Made by a program: the position numbers and the translations under genes. The notes below the pieces were generated by a model, which saw only the letters and a list, made by a program, of their open reading frames with translations, was not told where the DNA came from and ran no database searches. Positions 19,701 to 28,114 of a stretch of 50,572 nt of DNA are shown here, piece by piece (position 1 is the stretch's first letter; each line of letters begins with the position of its first letter). Source of the DNA: Candidatus Paceibacter sp. (GTDB taxonomy: Bacteria > Patescibacteriota > Patescibacteriia > Magasanikbacterales > UBA922); NCBI GenBank assembly GCA_020725175.1, contig DYFM01000003.1:38470-89041 (forward strand), in the 5' to 3' direction.

Positions 19701-20841
19701 TGCGACCAGTACAACGGTAAGTGGGCTGAGTCCAAGTACCAGCTATGTGTTTGAGATCCGTGCGTTGTGGGTAGAAAATAGTGCGACCTATTCTGCGTCA
19801 GATGATTCAGACGCGGTTACTACCAGTGCGGCAAGTTCCGGTGGAGGAGGTGGTGGTTCGGGAAATGGAAATTCTAGTGGCGGAAGCTCAGTTCTTCCTA
19901 CCAAACCCACCATTCCTACGTCTGGTGGAGGAGGTGGTGGATCAGCTGAGGCATTTATTCTCAACAAAAATATTCCAACTACCATAAAACGCACTGTTCC
20001 GGTTTCCATTACCGCAAGTAATGTCTCTGAGATGGCTTTCAGTGAATCGCCAAATTTTACCGGTGTTTCTTTTGTTCCGTTTACAAAAGAAACAGTCTTT
20101 ACGTTGAGCCCGCTTGCCGGAAAAAAGACGGTGTACCTGAAGCTCCGTTCTCCTCAGGGTGGTGAGGTAGTGCTGCAGAAACAGATTACCTATGTTCCGA
20201 TATCTGCAAATTCCCCAAAGTCCGATGTACCGACGGCATGTCCACTACCTATTAACAAACCATATAAAATTCAGAATTCTCCTGCTGTTTACTACATTCT
20301 TTCAACGAATGATGGGTGTGTCAAACGACCGTTTCGATCTTCGCAAATATACTTTTCTTATTTTACTAGCTGGAATGAGGTAGGTGTTGTTTCAGAAAAC
20401 CTTCTTAGCACTATTCCAAATGATTCAGTAGGTTTTATGCCGTGGGGACCATTACTACACTTACAGTCCGGATCTTTAATGAAAACAGTTGATTCTCCGG
20501 ATGTGTATCTGGTATTGTCAGGAAAAAGACATTTGATCGCTTCAGAGAGTGTTTTTGTTGACCTGGGGTATCTGTGGAGCTGGATTGATGATGTTGACCG
20601 GGGGGTACTAGAGAAATACGCTGAAGGATCCATAATTGATACGTCTTCTCCTCGTCCAGAATTGAGTCTGATTCGTTATCCTGGTTCTTCACTTGTGTAT
20701 CAATTGCAAAAAAATGATGACGGAGAACTTGTGAAACGGGCAGTACTGAGTGAAGCGTCATTTGTCGGGTTGAATTACCGCGGAGATAGAATTATGACCG
20801 TAGATCTCGAGGAAACCTACCCTGATGGAATTTCTTTATAA
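16747..20841 (+). CDS. Large secreted beta-helix / fibronectin type III surface protein
   Basis: About 1364 residues from the chosen ATG. An N-terminal hydrophobic signal (about 12-36, ending SVQA) precedes a long right-handed beta-helix-like region (about 80-420 and 440-740) rich in repeats such as SSTISNNT. Two fibronectin type III domains follow (about 846-938 and 939-1028), then two Gly-rich linkers (about 1032-1067), an Ig-like domain (about 1077-1148) and a C-terminal module (about 1164-1364). The last two are homologous to the end of the protein at 4566-7256. The frame is open to a GTG at 16627, which would add a second hydrophobic segment; ATG 16747 has T at -1. Beta-helices of this type often bind or cleave polysaccharide, but I see no catalytic motif. 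A terminator follows. Confidence 0.75.
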   Translation: MFFHGFIEKKITLWFFGMLCATGMMFVILFGKTSVQAVPGELTVCASGCDYTTIGDAFTAANGNGSITIISVRSGYDPSGDSARTFPRGLTLSCESTDVIIGAGGTPDTLTVVSSSTIQNCGFNNMTIQGGILEQVTISNNVFSTSTFSKLSASLFVSSTISNNSGFQYFAGGLASSTFSGNTIPIHSAANISSYPLDFDPVTSSTISNNTITIYDREISNKTLAFFKNGSTNVTFENNTFAMSTAEQNSDNFTFLKFEGTGTAGTFIIQNNVFSFQDFTQGSIVCHAFIVGGSSSAQVTVSNNTFYWYDDCTGITLSPEAGATVTTTANYNIFYNGSTSTAGTAITFPEYALGTVSLTNNYNGYYQMGTRVSGSGTALDSSYKTSNPFFKRSNIDVSDDWDLAPFSDYLDVFSTTNDIGSKSGSRENTFTIDDDGVVDYSSVHVTSTDIITAARSGDIFSLSAGSYAPATLSANFVTLSGAGASSVIIGTVSTDGFTISGSNNTVSNIVVQNASTTVSSYLMDEFHVSYNGTDYIYDTGSGGRMLLMTNPASCATDQIDGNSFDLTSYMSDPLESFHVAAAQAGGGSSFITLLVPNSIASSGATIETLCSGNGVVVDQFFANVFTPAGSSYTSDPTVITGVSGWTIADGYSSPNITYTGTGYAGLAVSGSSNLISSVTSTGNGYAVSFTGSATGNEISDSVFSSSVLYDVFSSSTGNNSLKNVNFTRTSSSLTYSGTVQVYYKIRGYVTNEDLSAIGGVGVTFVSADESQTATVTTTAGGYTPYTSNLLAFTMSSSSVALTNGGYNPYTITAAATSSYSSTSTSANLSSNNQTASLVMSSAGSAPTAPSDLEILTISTTAIGFRWVDNSNDETAFIVDYISSTDASTFPGTTSTVAANTTSTSITGLTPNAPYMIRIAATNGSGTSSYVTSSARYTTPVAPTKPSATATGSDTVSLSWTANGNATGTVYQIYNVTSDAAYATTTATSTTVSGLSPSTSYVFEIRALWVENSATYSASDDSDAVTTSAASSGGGGGGSGNGNSSGGSSVLPTKPTIPTSGGGGGGSAEAFILNKNIPTTIKRTVPVSITASNVSEMAFSESPNFTGVSFVPFTKETVFTLSPLAGKKTVYLKLRSPQGGEVVLQKQITYVPISANSPKSDVPTACPLPINKPYKIQNSPAVYYILSTNDGCVKRPFRSSQIYFSYFTSWNEVGVVSENLLSTIPNDSVGFMPWGPLLHLQSGSLMKTVDSPDVYLVLSGKRHLIASESVFVDLGYLWSWIDDVDRGVLEKYAEGSIIDTSSPRPELSLIRYPGSSLVYQLQKNDDGELVKRAVLSEASFVGLNYRGDRIMTVDLEETYPDGISL

Positions 20842-20858
20842 TGAGAACGTGTTATGTT

Positions 20859-20898
20859 AACAGCCCGTTTTATACTGCTGAGCGGGTTGTTTTTTTTC
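20859..20898 (+). terminator. Intrinsic terminator after the beta-helix protein
   Basis: Stem AACAGCCCG with CGGGTTGTT (one wobble), then eight T residues. Confidence 0.85.
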
Positions 20899-20961
20899 TG
20901 TTTTTTTGGTAGGCTAGAGAAAATACGGTATTAGGATAGGGGGTGTGTGTACATCAAATAG

Positions 20962-21031
20962 GCCGCGGATGAAACAAGTCAAACGGATCATAAAGGATTT
21001 GTTTTTACCTATTTCATCTTTGGTCTATCAA
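20962..21031. repeat. Hairpin repeat (GATGAAACGGAT family) upstream of prfB
   Basis: CCGCGGATGAAAC on the left and TTTCATC...GGTCTA on the right, with internal CGGAT and GGAT units. It is a decayed version of the near-perfect palindrome at 47041-47116 and lies directly against the prfB start region. Confidence 0.65.
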
Positions 21032-21036
21032 TACGT

Positions 21037-22170
21037 ATGAAAGAAGAAATCAAACAGCTTGAATTGTTGCGTGAGCGGGTGTTGTCTACTTGGAAGCTAC
21101 TCGACATTGATACGCAAATTACAGAACTCCATGCGCTAGAGACAGAAATGCAAGCTGGTGATTTTTGGTCTGATCAAGAAAATGCCAAAAAAGTGAGCCA
21201 GCGGCATGAAGAGTTGCGGAACGAAATTGCTACCTGGTCCAGAATGAAAGAGGAGATAGGTGAATTGATTTCACTGAGTCACGATCTGGAAACATCTCCG
21301 GATGAAGAAATGAAATCTGAGGTGCAAAAAAAAATAGGTGAACTAGATCAAGAATTTGAAAAGCTCGAATTTTATTTACTATTGAGTGGAAAACATGACA
21401 AGGGGAATGCGATTGTAGCTATTCATGCCGGAAGTGGGGGAACGGAAGCACAAGATTGGGCGGAGATGTTGTCTCGAATGGTACTTCGGTATGTGGAACA
21501 GAAAGGTTGGCGAACGACGATTTTGGATGAATCTCGTGCTCAAGAAGCCGGTATCAAGTCGTTGGTATTTCGAGTAGAAGGTCGGTATGCCTATGGACAT
21601 TTGAAATCCGAACATGGAACACATCGATTGGTACGAATTTCTCCGTTTGATGCTGAATCTATGCGTCACACATCATTTGCTTTGATTGAAGTAGTGCCGG
21701 AAATTGAAAACGATGCTGATTTTGAAATAGATCCAAAAGAGCTTCGTATTGATACCTTTATGTCCGGTGGTAAGGGTGGTCAAAGTGTCAATACAACCTA
21801 TTCTGCCGTTCGGATCGTTCATGTGCCGACCGGCGTTACGGTGCAGTGTCAAAATGAACGATCGCAATTGCAAAACAAAGAGACGGCGCTGAAAATTTTG
21901 AAATCGAAATTACAAAAAATGAAAGACGAAGAGGAAGAAAAAGAGCGACTGGAATTGCGTGGTGAATACAAAAGTGCGGAGTGGGGGAATCAAATTCGCT
22001 CCTATGTGCTTCATCCGTACAAAATGGTAAAAGATATTCGCACTCGTCACGAAACCAAAGATCCGGATCGAGTTTTAAATGGAAATATTGATGATTTTGT
22101 GGAAGCGTATCTGCGGTGGGTAAAGGCGGGGAGACCGGATATGAAGAAAGCAGGAGAAGGAGATGAATAA
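21037..22170 (+). CDS. prfB: Peptide chain release factor 2
   Basis: RF2 releases finished proteins at UGA and UAA stops. The 377-residue sequence has the helical N-terminal domain, the stop-codon-reading SPF tripeptide (202-204, RISPFDAES) and the catalytic GGQ (247-249) that enters the peptidyl-transferase centre. The SPF tripeptide separates it from RF1 (PxT type). Many bacteria need a programmed +1 frameshift early in prfB; here the frame is continuous from ATG 21037, so that autoregulation is missing. Its presence agrees with UGA being a normal stop in this genome, unlike Gracilibacteria and Absconditabacteria. Confidence 0.96.
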   Translation: MKEEIKQLELLRERVLSTWKLLDIDTQITELHALETEMQAGDFWSDQENAKKVSQRHEELRNEIATWSRMKEEIGELISLSHDLETSPDEEMKSEVQKKIGELDQEFEKLEFYLLLSGKHDKGNAIVAIHAGSGGTEAQDWAEMLSRMVLRYVEQKGWRTTILDESRAQEAGIKSLVFRVEGRYAYGHLKSEHGTHRLVRISPFDAESMRHTSFALIEVVPEIENDADFEIDPKELRIDTFMSGGKGGQSVNTTYSAVRIVHVPTGVTVQCQNERSQLQNKETALKILKSKLQKMKDEEEEKERLELRGEYKSAEWGNQIRSYVLHPYKMVKDIRTRHETKDPDRVLNGNIDDFVEAYLRWVKAGRPDMKKAGEGDE

Positions 22171-22449
22171 ATACATTACATCTCAAGATACAAGAAACAA
22201 GATACAAATAATTTACAAAAAACAAATGACAAGTTCCAAATTGGGGTATTGAATCCTCCTTCATCTAAGGCGGATTAGACAAGGCGGACGAGGGTCTTAT
22301 TCCCACGAGCTTCCGCCATAGATAGTGAGGGCGAACGAGTGCTGCGAATTTTTCTGTAGTGATACCTCGTCCGCTTGCGGCGGGGAAATTCATTATTTGG
22401 AATTAAAATTTGCTTGGAAATTGTTTCTTGGAAATTGGGATTTTAGCAT
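22171..22449. other. Intergenic region with degenerate repeats, no gene seen
   Basis: It holds CAAGATACAA repeats (about 22184-22210), GC-rich AAGGCGGA units (22266-22290), a TCCGCTTGCGGCGGGG segment (22369-22385) and two copies of CTTGGAAATTG (about 22411-22438) just before tsaC. The outer segments (TTCCAAATTGGGG and ATTTGGAATT) are loosely inverted. No coding sequence is convincing. Confidence 0.6.
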
Positions 22450-23073
22450 ATGAATATTATTCCCCAAGAAAAATTACACATTGAAGAATTGTTGGGAGAA
22501 TTGAAAGTCGGATGCACTATCGTATATCCAACCGAAACCTGCTACGGTCTTGGTTGTGATGCGACGAATGATCGGGCGGTGGAAAAGATTTTTGCAATCA
22601 AACAACGACAGAAAGAAAAGTCGGTGCTTGTTCTTATGGCGGATGTAGGGATGGCCATGCAATATGTGGAGTGGACGCCAATGCTGGAGAAGATTGCCCG
22701 GCACTATTGGCCAGGAGCACTGACGGTGGTAGTACCGGTGAAGCCGGAGCATGATCTTGCGGCCGGTGTAGTACGAGATGATGGTACGATTGCATTTCGG
22801 ATTACCAATCACTATTTTGCCGAGGAGTTGGTTCGGAATTTTGGGAAGCCTCTCGTATCGACTTCAGCAAATATTGCTGCTATGGATAATCCGTATGATA
22901 TTGAAACGGTCATAAATATGTTTGAATACGCCGAAAATCAGCCGGATATTGTCATTGATGGAGGAGCTCTTCAGGAGCGAGCACCATCGACAATTATTAA
23001 AGTAACTGGTCAACACATTGAAGTGGTGCGTCAGGGGGATGTTGTGGTAGACCACGCTATTTTATTAGGTTAA
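22450..23073 (+). CDS. tsaC: Threonylcarbamoyl-AMP synthase (Sua5/YrdC/TsaC)
   Basis: The enzyme makes threonylcarbamoyl-AMP from threonine, bicarbonate and ATP, the first step of the t6A37 modification of ANN-decoding tRNAs. The 207-residue product matches the YrdC fold: IVYPTETCYGLGCDA near residue 22, KQRQKEKSVLVLM (the KxR substrate region), WPGALTVVVPV, GTIAFRITNH and PLVSTSAN. It lacks the Sua5-specific C-terminal domain, so TsaC type is the better name. The partner genes tsaB, tsaD and tsaE are not in this window. Confidence 0.94.
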   Translation: MNIIPQEKLHIEELLGELKVGCTIVYPTETCYGLGCDATNDRAVEKIFAIKQRQKEKSVLVLMADVGMAMQYVEWTPMLEKIARHYWPGALTVVVPVKPEHDLAAGVVRDDGTIAFRITNHYFAEELVRNFGKPLVSTSANIAAMDNPYDIETVINMFEYAENQPDIVIDGGALQERAPSTIIKVTGQHIEVVRQGDVVVDHAILLG

Positions 23074-23203
23074 CACTATTTCCTGTCAACGATTCATTTT
23101 TTTGTTTTTAGTCGCTTTGCTGAGAAAGCTAATGGAACATTCTTTCTGTTACTATATAATCATCTATATTACTTCTTCACCGGAATATAATTACTCGTTT
23201 TTT

Positions 23204-24331
23204 ATGAAAAGTGCTCTTATTCTATCTTTAATCGCTAGCACCTGTATTCTTTTTTCTTGGTCACACACAGTATCGGCATATGATACCTACACAGCCTCAC
23301 TTTCTCTTATGGCACCAGCAACAGATACCCTCTCAGTGGTACTCGCTAAAAAGAAGAAAGAAAAACCACCGAAACGAGAAGTGAAAGGAGTATACTTGAC
23401 CGCCTACGCAGCCGGTTCTCCGGCAAAAATTGCTGAGATTATCGATTTACTCAATAAAACAGAGCTCAATGCGGTTGTCATTGATATCAAAGACTACAGT
23501 GGGAGAGTACTCTACAATAGTTATCTCGGGATGGTAGAAAGTATTGGTGCTGAAGATGATCGGTTGGGAAATGTTCGGGCAACTATTAAACAGTTTCATG
23601 ACAATAATATCTATGTCATTGCGAGGCAAACCGTGTTTCAAGATCCAATTTTAGCGGAAAAACGCCCAGAGTTTGCGTTCAAAAATAAACGAGGGGGACT
23701 ATGGCGCGACAATTTGGGTTTGGCTTGGGTCAATCCGGCTGAACCGGGGGTCTGGCGGTACAACACGGCCATTGCTAAAGAAGCGATGAAATTGGGATTT
23801 GATGAAATACAATTTGACTATGTGAGATTTCCAACTGATGGAAACATGAAGGATATTGTGTACACGCATGGAAATAAAGAAAAATACGAAGTCATGGCTG
23901 CTTTTTACGAATTTCTTGACCAAGAATTGTCGGCTCGTTCCGCGTGGTTGTCGGTAGATTTTTTTGGATTTGTGATGGAGCGTCACGATGGAGCCTGGAT
24001 TGGACAGCGGCTCAGTGACGCGGTGGATCATCTCGATTATATTTCACCTATGATGTATCCGTCGCATTATGGGGCTGGGTATTTGGGTTTTCAAAATCCG
24101 GCAGAGCATCCGGGAGAGGTTATTGCATATGGAATGAAACAAGGAATGCCGTACTTTAGCAAGACTCGTGCCCAGGTGCGACCCTGGATTCAAGCTTTTC
24201 ATATTGGCGCGGTGTACGATGGAGCCAAAATCCGTGCGCAGATTGATGCGATTGAAGCGGTGAGCGAGGGTGGGTGGTTGTTGTGGAATCCGCTCAGCCG
24301 GTATAGTGCGGCGGGGTTGAGAGGGGAGTAA
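23204..24331 (+). CDS. Secreted DUF4015-type glycoside hydrolase-like protein
   Basis: 375 residues with an N-terminal signal sequence (about 1-25, ending SHTVSA) and a TIM-barrel-like domain from about residue 60 (VKGVYLTAYAAGS...NAVVIDIKDYSGRVLY) to the end. Recognisable barrel strands are VIARQTVFQDP, EIQFDYVRFPTDG and LSVDFFGF, and the sequence continues with ISPMMYPSHY. This matches the putative glycosyl hydrolase family DUF4015; substrates are unknown to me. It is probably extracytoplasmic and acts on cell-surface or host glycan (inference). The frame is open to 23102, but ATG 23204 begins the signal peptide and has T at -1. The next gene starts 13 bases downstream. Confidence 0.8.
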   Translation: MKSALILSLIASTCILFSWSHTVSAYDTYTASLSLMAPATDTLSVVLAKKKKEKPPKREVKGVYLTAYAAGSPAKIAEIIDLLNKTELNAVVIDIKDYSGRVLYNSYLGMVESIGAEDDRLGNVRATIKQFHDNNIYVIARQTVFQDPILAEKRPEFAFKNKRGGLWRDNLGLAWVNPAEPGVWRYNTAIAKEAMKLGFDEIQFDYVRFPTDGNMKDIVYTHGNKEKYEVMAAFYEFLDQELSARSAWLSVDFFGFVMERHDGAWIGQRLSDAVDHLDYISPMMYPSHYGAGYLGFQNPAEHPGEVIAYGMKQGMPYFSKTRAQVRPWIQAFHIGAVYDGAKIRAQIDAIEAVSEGGWLLWNPLSRYSAAGLRGE

Positions 24332-24343
24332 GGTTGTTTAACT

Positions 24344-26416
24344 ATGGTATCACAAACACGTTTTGTTACTTCCATCATCTTGCCTTTTACTGTTTTTCTT
24401 TCTTCTTTTTTAATCTTTACTGTTCAACCTTTAGTTGTTCGTTTTTTATTACCTCAATTCGGCGGAAGTGTAACAGTGTGGACGGTTACACTTTTTTTCT
24501 TTATGGGCATGTTGAGTATTGGGTACTTTTTCGTGTACGTCCTAAAAAAAGTAAAACCAAAGAAGATGATCGCTTTATATTTGGGTATTCTCTTTGCTTC
24601 TCTTACGTTTGTGGTGTGTCTGCTTTTGTGGTGGGAATGGCCGTACTTGAAACCAATAACCTTTGGTAATGAAGGGAACATCTTTTTTCATCTCTTTTTA
24701 ACCCTCTTTATTTCAATTGGTTTACCATATGTCTTGCTTTCAATGTCTGTGCCACTGTTGCAGCATGGACTTGAATTATATGAGAATACTCAAAAAACTT
24801 TTTCCTTGTATCGTTGGTCAAACATTGGGTCACTGACTGGTTTGCTTTCTTACGCTTTTGTTTTTCAACCATTCTTTACGCTATCGGTGCAACGATTTGC
24901 ATGGTTTTCTTTATTCTGTGCTTGTGTAGTAAGTCTGGGCATCTCTTTTTATTTGTTATACAAAAAATGGATTCCGAAGAGTAAAGAAGTAAAAACTTTC
25001 ACTACGCCACCAACAGTGTATCTTAGGAATACACTCTTTTTTTGGATACTTATCCCATTTTTATCGGCATCAATTCTCATGTCAGTTACTACTCAGGTAG
25101 GATTAAGTGCCGGGTCTTTTACTACTATACTGTTGTTACCACTTGTAGCCTATCTTTTATCATATATCGCTGCGTTTCGTGAGTCATCTCCCAAACATAT
25201 TCAGATCGCTATAATCTTATCAGTATTGAGTACTGTTGTAGTGTTGTGGAAAATCCCTGATGCACACACATATCCTTTAAAAGTTCAAGTTTCTTGGGCT
25301 GTGCTTTTTGTGTATAGTTCATGCTATTTATTGCACAAAACAGTGTATCAAAAGCAGCCGGCCAATAAAGGCGGGTTACCTTTATACTACATGTTGAGTT
25401 CATTCGGAAGTGCTTTCGGTGCATTTGTTATTGTAGTTATAGCACCGATAATATTTTCCACATATAAGGAAGTGTATATTGTCTTATCTTTTCAACTCAT
25501 ATTTTTGATGTATATTTTAAAGAATAGTTTTTTTCCGCGTCACAGTTCTTTTACGTTACGTAATGCTTTTGTCGGTTTAGCTTTGGTGGGAATTATTATT
25601 GTTCTACCGCTGGTTCGCGAAAGTAAGGAATCATGGATTGTTCAGGTTCGAAACTTTTATGGAGTATTGTCAGTTGGTGAGGTAGAAGTGGGAGGTGATC
25701 GACTCATAAAGTTGCTAAGTGGCAATACTGTTCATGGAATGCAATATGTAAATCATCAAAAGATAATAGAGCCGACAACATACTATTCTCGTACGAGTGG
25801 AATTGGATTGCTTTTAGAAAACTATCCTACAACATCTAAAATACATGTGTATGCTGCGGGTTTGGGGGTAGGAACTCTTGCCGCGTATTGTGATTCCTTT
25901 GAGCGGCTCGAATTTGTAGAAATCAATCCGGCTGTGGTTATAGTGGCGGAGAAATTTTTTACATACCAGTCATTATGCCGAGAAAAAATTGTAGTACAAG
26001 TTGGAGACGCCCGTCTTATGGTTGCGCAAAGCAATGTTAAGTATGATTTGATAGTAGTAGATGCATTTACTGATGATGTTATTCCAGAACATTTGCTGAC
26101 TGTAGAGGCGATTGAAACATATCTTGCTCATATGAAGGAGGATGGAATATTGGCTATTCATATTAGTAATCGATTTTTAAATTTGGAACCGTTAATGAAT
26201 GGAATTCGTAAGCAGTTACATCTGTATGGAATGGTGTACCAAGATGACACTAGTACACAAAGTTCTTTAGTTTCGCGTTGGGCATTTTTTAGTACAAATT
26301 CAACAATACTCAAAGATGTTTTTCAAAATACCAGATATAAAGAATTGATTGATAGTAATCCGGCTATAGTGTGGACAGACCAAAAAAGTAGTATTCTTGG
26401 TTTACTTATACAATAA
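24344..26416 (+). CDS. Multi-pass membrane protein fused to spermidine-synthase-like domain
   Basis: 690 residues. The first 425 or so hold about twelve hydrophobic helices (FLSSFLIFTVQPLVVRFLLPQFGGS at the start, typical of fused membrane/spermidine synthases). The C-terminal domain (about 435-690) is a Rossmann methyltransferase fold of the aminopropyltransferase type, with YAAGLGVGTLAAY, LEFVEINPAV and YDLIVVDAFTDDVIPEHLLT. The glycine loop lacks the Asp of the usual GGGDGG motif and the DxxDP motif is altered, so true polyamine synthesis is doubtful and another SAM-type substrate is possible. It follows the preceding gene by 12 bases and is separated from rsmA by one base, suggesting a three-gene operon. 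Confidence 0.8.
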   Translation: MVSQTRFVTSIILPFTVFLSSFLIFTVQPLVVRFLLPQFGGSVTVWTVTLFFFMGMLSIGYFFVYVLKKVKPKKMIALYLGILFASLTFVVCLLLWWEWPYLKPITFGNEGNIFFHLFLTLFISIGLPYVLLSMSVPLLQHGLELYENTQKTFSLYRWSNIGSLTGLLSYAFVFQPFFTLSVQRFAWFSLFCACVVSLGISFYLLYKKWIPKSKEVKTFTTPPTVYLRNTLFFWILIPFLSASILMSVTTQVGLSAGSFTTILLLPLVAYLLSYIAAFRESSPKHIQIAIILSVLSTVVVLWKIPDAHTYPLKVQVSWAVLFVYSSCYLLHKTVYQKQPANKGGLPLYYMLSSFGSAFGAFVIVVIAPIIFSTYKEVYIVLSFQLIFLMYILKNSFFPRHSSFTLRNAFVGLALVGIIIVLPLVRESKESWIVQVRNFYGVLSVGEVEVGGDRLIKLLSGNTVHGMQYVNHQKIIEPTTYYSRTSGIGLLLENYPTTSKIHVYAAGLGVGTLAAYCDSFERLEFVEINPAVVIVAEKFFTYQSLCREKIVVQVGDARLMVAQSNVKYDLIVVDAFTDDVIPEHLLTVEAIETYLAHMKEDGILAIHISNRFLNLEPLMNGIRKQLHLYGMVYQDDTSTQSSLVSRWAFFSTNSTILKDVFQNTRYKELIDSNPAIVWTDQKSSILGLLIQ

Positions 26417-26417
26417 T

Positions 26418-27275
26418 ATGACTATTTTCACTCCAACACAATTAAAATCACTTTGCACAAAGTACGGTCTCAGTCCCAGCAAAGCCTATGGACAAAATTA
26501 TTTGGTCCAAGCGTGGCCAATAGAACGAATGATTGAGGCGGCGGATGTGGTGCAAACTGATACGGTGATTGAAATCGGTCCGGGTTTCGGTATTCTTACG
26601 GAAGCATTGTCAAAACGAGTAAAAAAAGTGGTTGCCTTTGAGATTGAGCGAACCCTGGAGTCATTTTGGATGGATCGACAGCAGGAGCTTCAAAATGTGC
26701 TAGTTGTCTGGGGAAATGCTTTAAAACAAATTCCTGCGTTTGTTTCGTCTTATCTACGAAAAGATACACAAGGTAGGATGTATAAGGTGGTAGCAAATAT
26801 TCCGTACCAAATTACGTCAAACTTGTTGCGTGTGCTTCTTGAAGCACAATATAAGCCGGAAAGAATTGTCCTCATGGTCCAAAAAGAAGTGGCGGAGCGA
26901 GTGTGCGCAAAGCCGGGCGAAATGAGTTTATTGTCCGTTTCAGTACAGTATTATGGAACACCAAAGATCGTTGAAACTGTTGGAAAAGGTAATTTTTGGC
27001 CATCACCAAAAGTAGATTCGGCCATTCTTTCGATTACCAACATCCACGATGAAGAAGGTGCGGATTTATTTTTTCGCATCACTAAAGCTGCGTTTGCAAG
27101 TCGGCGTAAGCAACTCTTCCGTCAGGTCGCCGCTGAATTAAACGTTGATCCAGAAACAGTAAAACAGCAGCTCTATGAGGTGGTAGGAAACGAAAAAGCG
27201 AGGGCTGAGGAGTTGTCTATAGTAGAATGGCGAGCGTTTGTTAAAAACTTACAAGATAAAATTAAAATGCGGTAG
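26418..27275 (+). CDS. rsmA: 16S rRNA (A1518/A1519) dimethyltransferase RsmA/KsgA
   Basis: RsmA dimethylates two adjacent adenines in the last helix of 16S rRNA as a late check on 30S assembly. The 285-residue protein shows GQNYL near 26-30, the SAM motif EIGPGFGILTEAL, the catalytic NIPY at 127-130, and KVDSAIL followed by FASRRKQLFRQ in the C-terminal domain. ATG 26418 comes one base after the previous stop (TAA-T-ATG), so translation is probably coupled. An earlier in-frame codon at 26397 lies inside the upstream gene and is not needed. Confidence 0.96.
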   Translation: MTIFTPTQLKSLCTKYGLSPSKAYGQNYLVQAWPIERMIEAADVVQTDTVIEIGPGFGILTEALSKRVKKVVAFEIERTLESFWMDRQQELQNVLVVWGNALKQIPAFVSSYLRKDTQGRMYKVVANIPYQITSNLLRVLLEAQYKPERIVLMVQKEVAERVCAKPGEMSLLSVSVQYYGTPKIVETVGKGNFWPSPKVDSAILSITNIHDEEGADLFFRITKAAFASRRKQLFRQVAAELNVDPETVKQQLYEVVGNEKARAEELSIVEWRAFVKNLQDKIKMR

Positions 27276-27347
27276 TGAAGTATATTTTTTCATCTTTCAA
27301 ACTTCAGACTTTAAACTTTATCCTTCAAGCCTGTTATCCCCACATTA

Positions 27348-27376
27348 TTGTCGTTTCCTATTTTTTTTGCTATACT
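27348..27376 (+). promoter_or_regulatory. Promoter of the giant-protein operon
   Basis: TTGTCG at 27348-27353, 17 bases, TATACT at 27371-27376 preceded by TGC (extended -10). The predicted start near 27383 lies only 5-11 bases before the possible ATGs, so the mRNA would be nearly leaderless. Confidence 0.65.
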
Positions 27377-27387
27377 GCTTGTGAACA

Positions 27388-28113
27388 ATGATTATGAGCA
27401 GCGACCATCCTCATTTGCATAGCTTTACTCGAGAACAGAAGGTAGGGTTTTCTCTTCTTCTGCTTTTTGGTGTTCTTACTGTTGGGTTGGGTTTTTTACA
27501 AATTCGTAATACGATTTACAATCCACTGGCCTTTGACGCGCCGGAACAAAAAAATGCATTGGCCGGGATAGAGTCTGATCCAAATGTACGGCTCCAAGCG
27601 ATTGATACGGACCAAGATGGATTGTCAGACTACGATGAATTAAATTTTTATAGCACCAGTCCGTATCTCCCGGATTCAGATTCAGATGGAAAGACTGATA
27701 AACAAGAAATTGAAGCTGGAACAGATCCAAATTGCGCTGAGGGAAAGCTTTGTGTAAATCCGGACGCAGTAGCAAAACCTTCGTCAGATGGTGTAGGTGC
27801 TTCTCCTTTGGTAAATGCAGCAACAGCACCGTTAGTTGCTCTAGATAAACTTACTTCTACAATTGGGGCAACCACGACAATGAGTATTGAGGGGTTGTTA
27901 AAAAATCCCAGTGCGTTACGAAGTATTCTCATTTCTTCTGGAAACATGTCAGCAACAGATTTGGCTGATGTTGACGATGAGACTTTGATTCGTATGTTTT
28001 CTGAAATTGTTGAAAAAGAGTCGCGTAATTTGGATAAAGAGGATGTCTCTACTGTTCAGTCATTTATTAGTAGTACCACTATAGGTGTGAGTGAATTAGA
28101 TAACGATAATTGA
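27388..28113 (+). CDS. Anchored protein with Asp-rich calcium-binding-type repeats
   Basis: 241 residues. A short cytoplasmic tail and one membrane helix (about 15-36) lead to an Asp-rich repeat (about 70-115: DTDQDGLSDYDE, then DSDSDGKTDKQE) of the thrombospondin type 3 / EF-hand-like class, which usually binds calcium. The remainder is Ala/Ser/Thr-rich and helical. It ends one base before the start of the giant cysteine-rich protein, so the two are co-transcribed and probably act together at the surface. A second ATG at 27394 carries the T at -1 typical of this genome and may be the true start. Confidence 0.75.
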   Translation: MIMSSDHPHLHSFTREQKVGFSLLLLFGVLTVGLGFLQIRNTIYNPLAFDAPEQKNALAGIESDPNVRLQAIDTDQDGLSDYDELNFYSTSPYLPDSDSDGKTDKQEIEAGTDPNCAEGKLCVNPDAVAKPSSDGVGASPLVNAATAPLVALDKLTSTIGATTTMSIEGLLKNPSALRSILISSGNMSATDLADVDDETLIRMFSEIVEKESRNLDKEDVSTVQSFISSTTIGVSELDNDN

Positions 28114-28114
28114 T

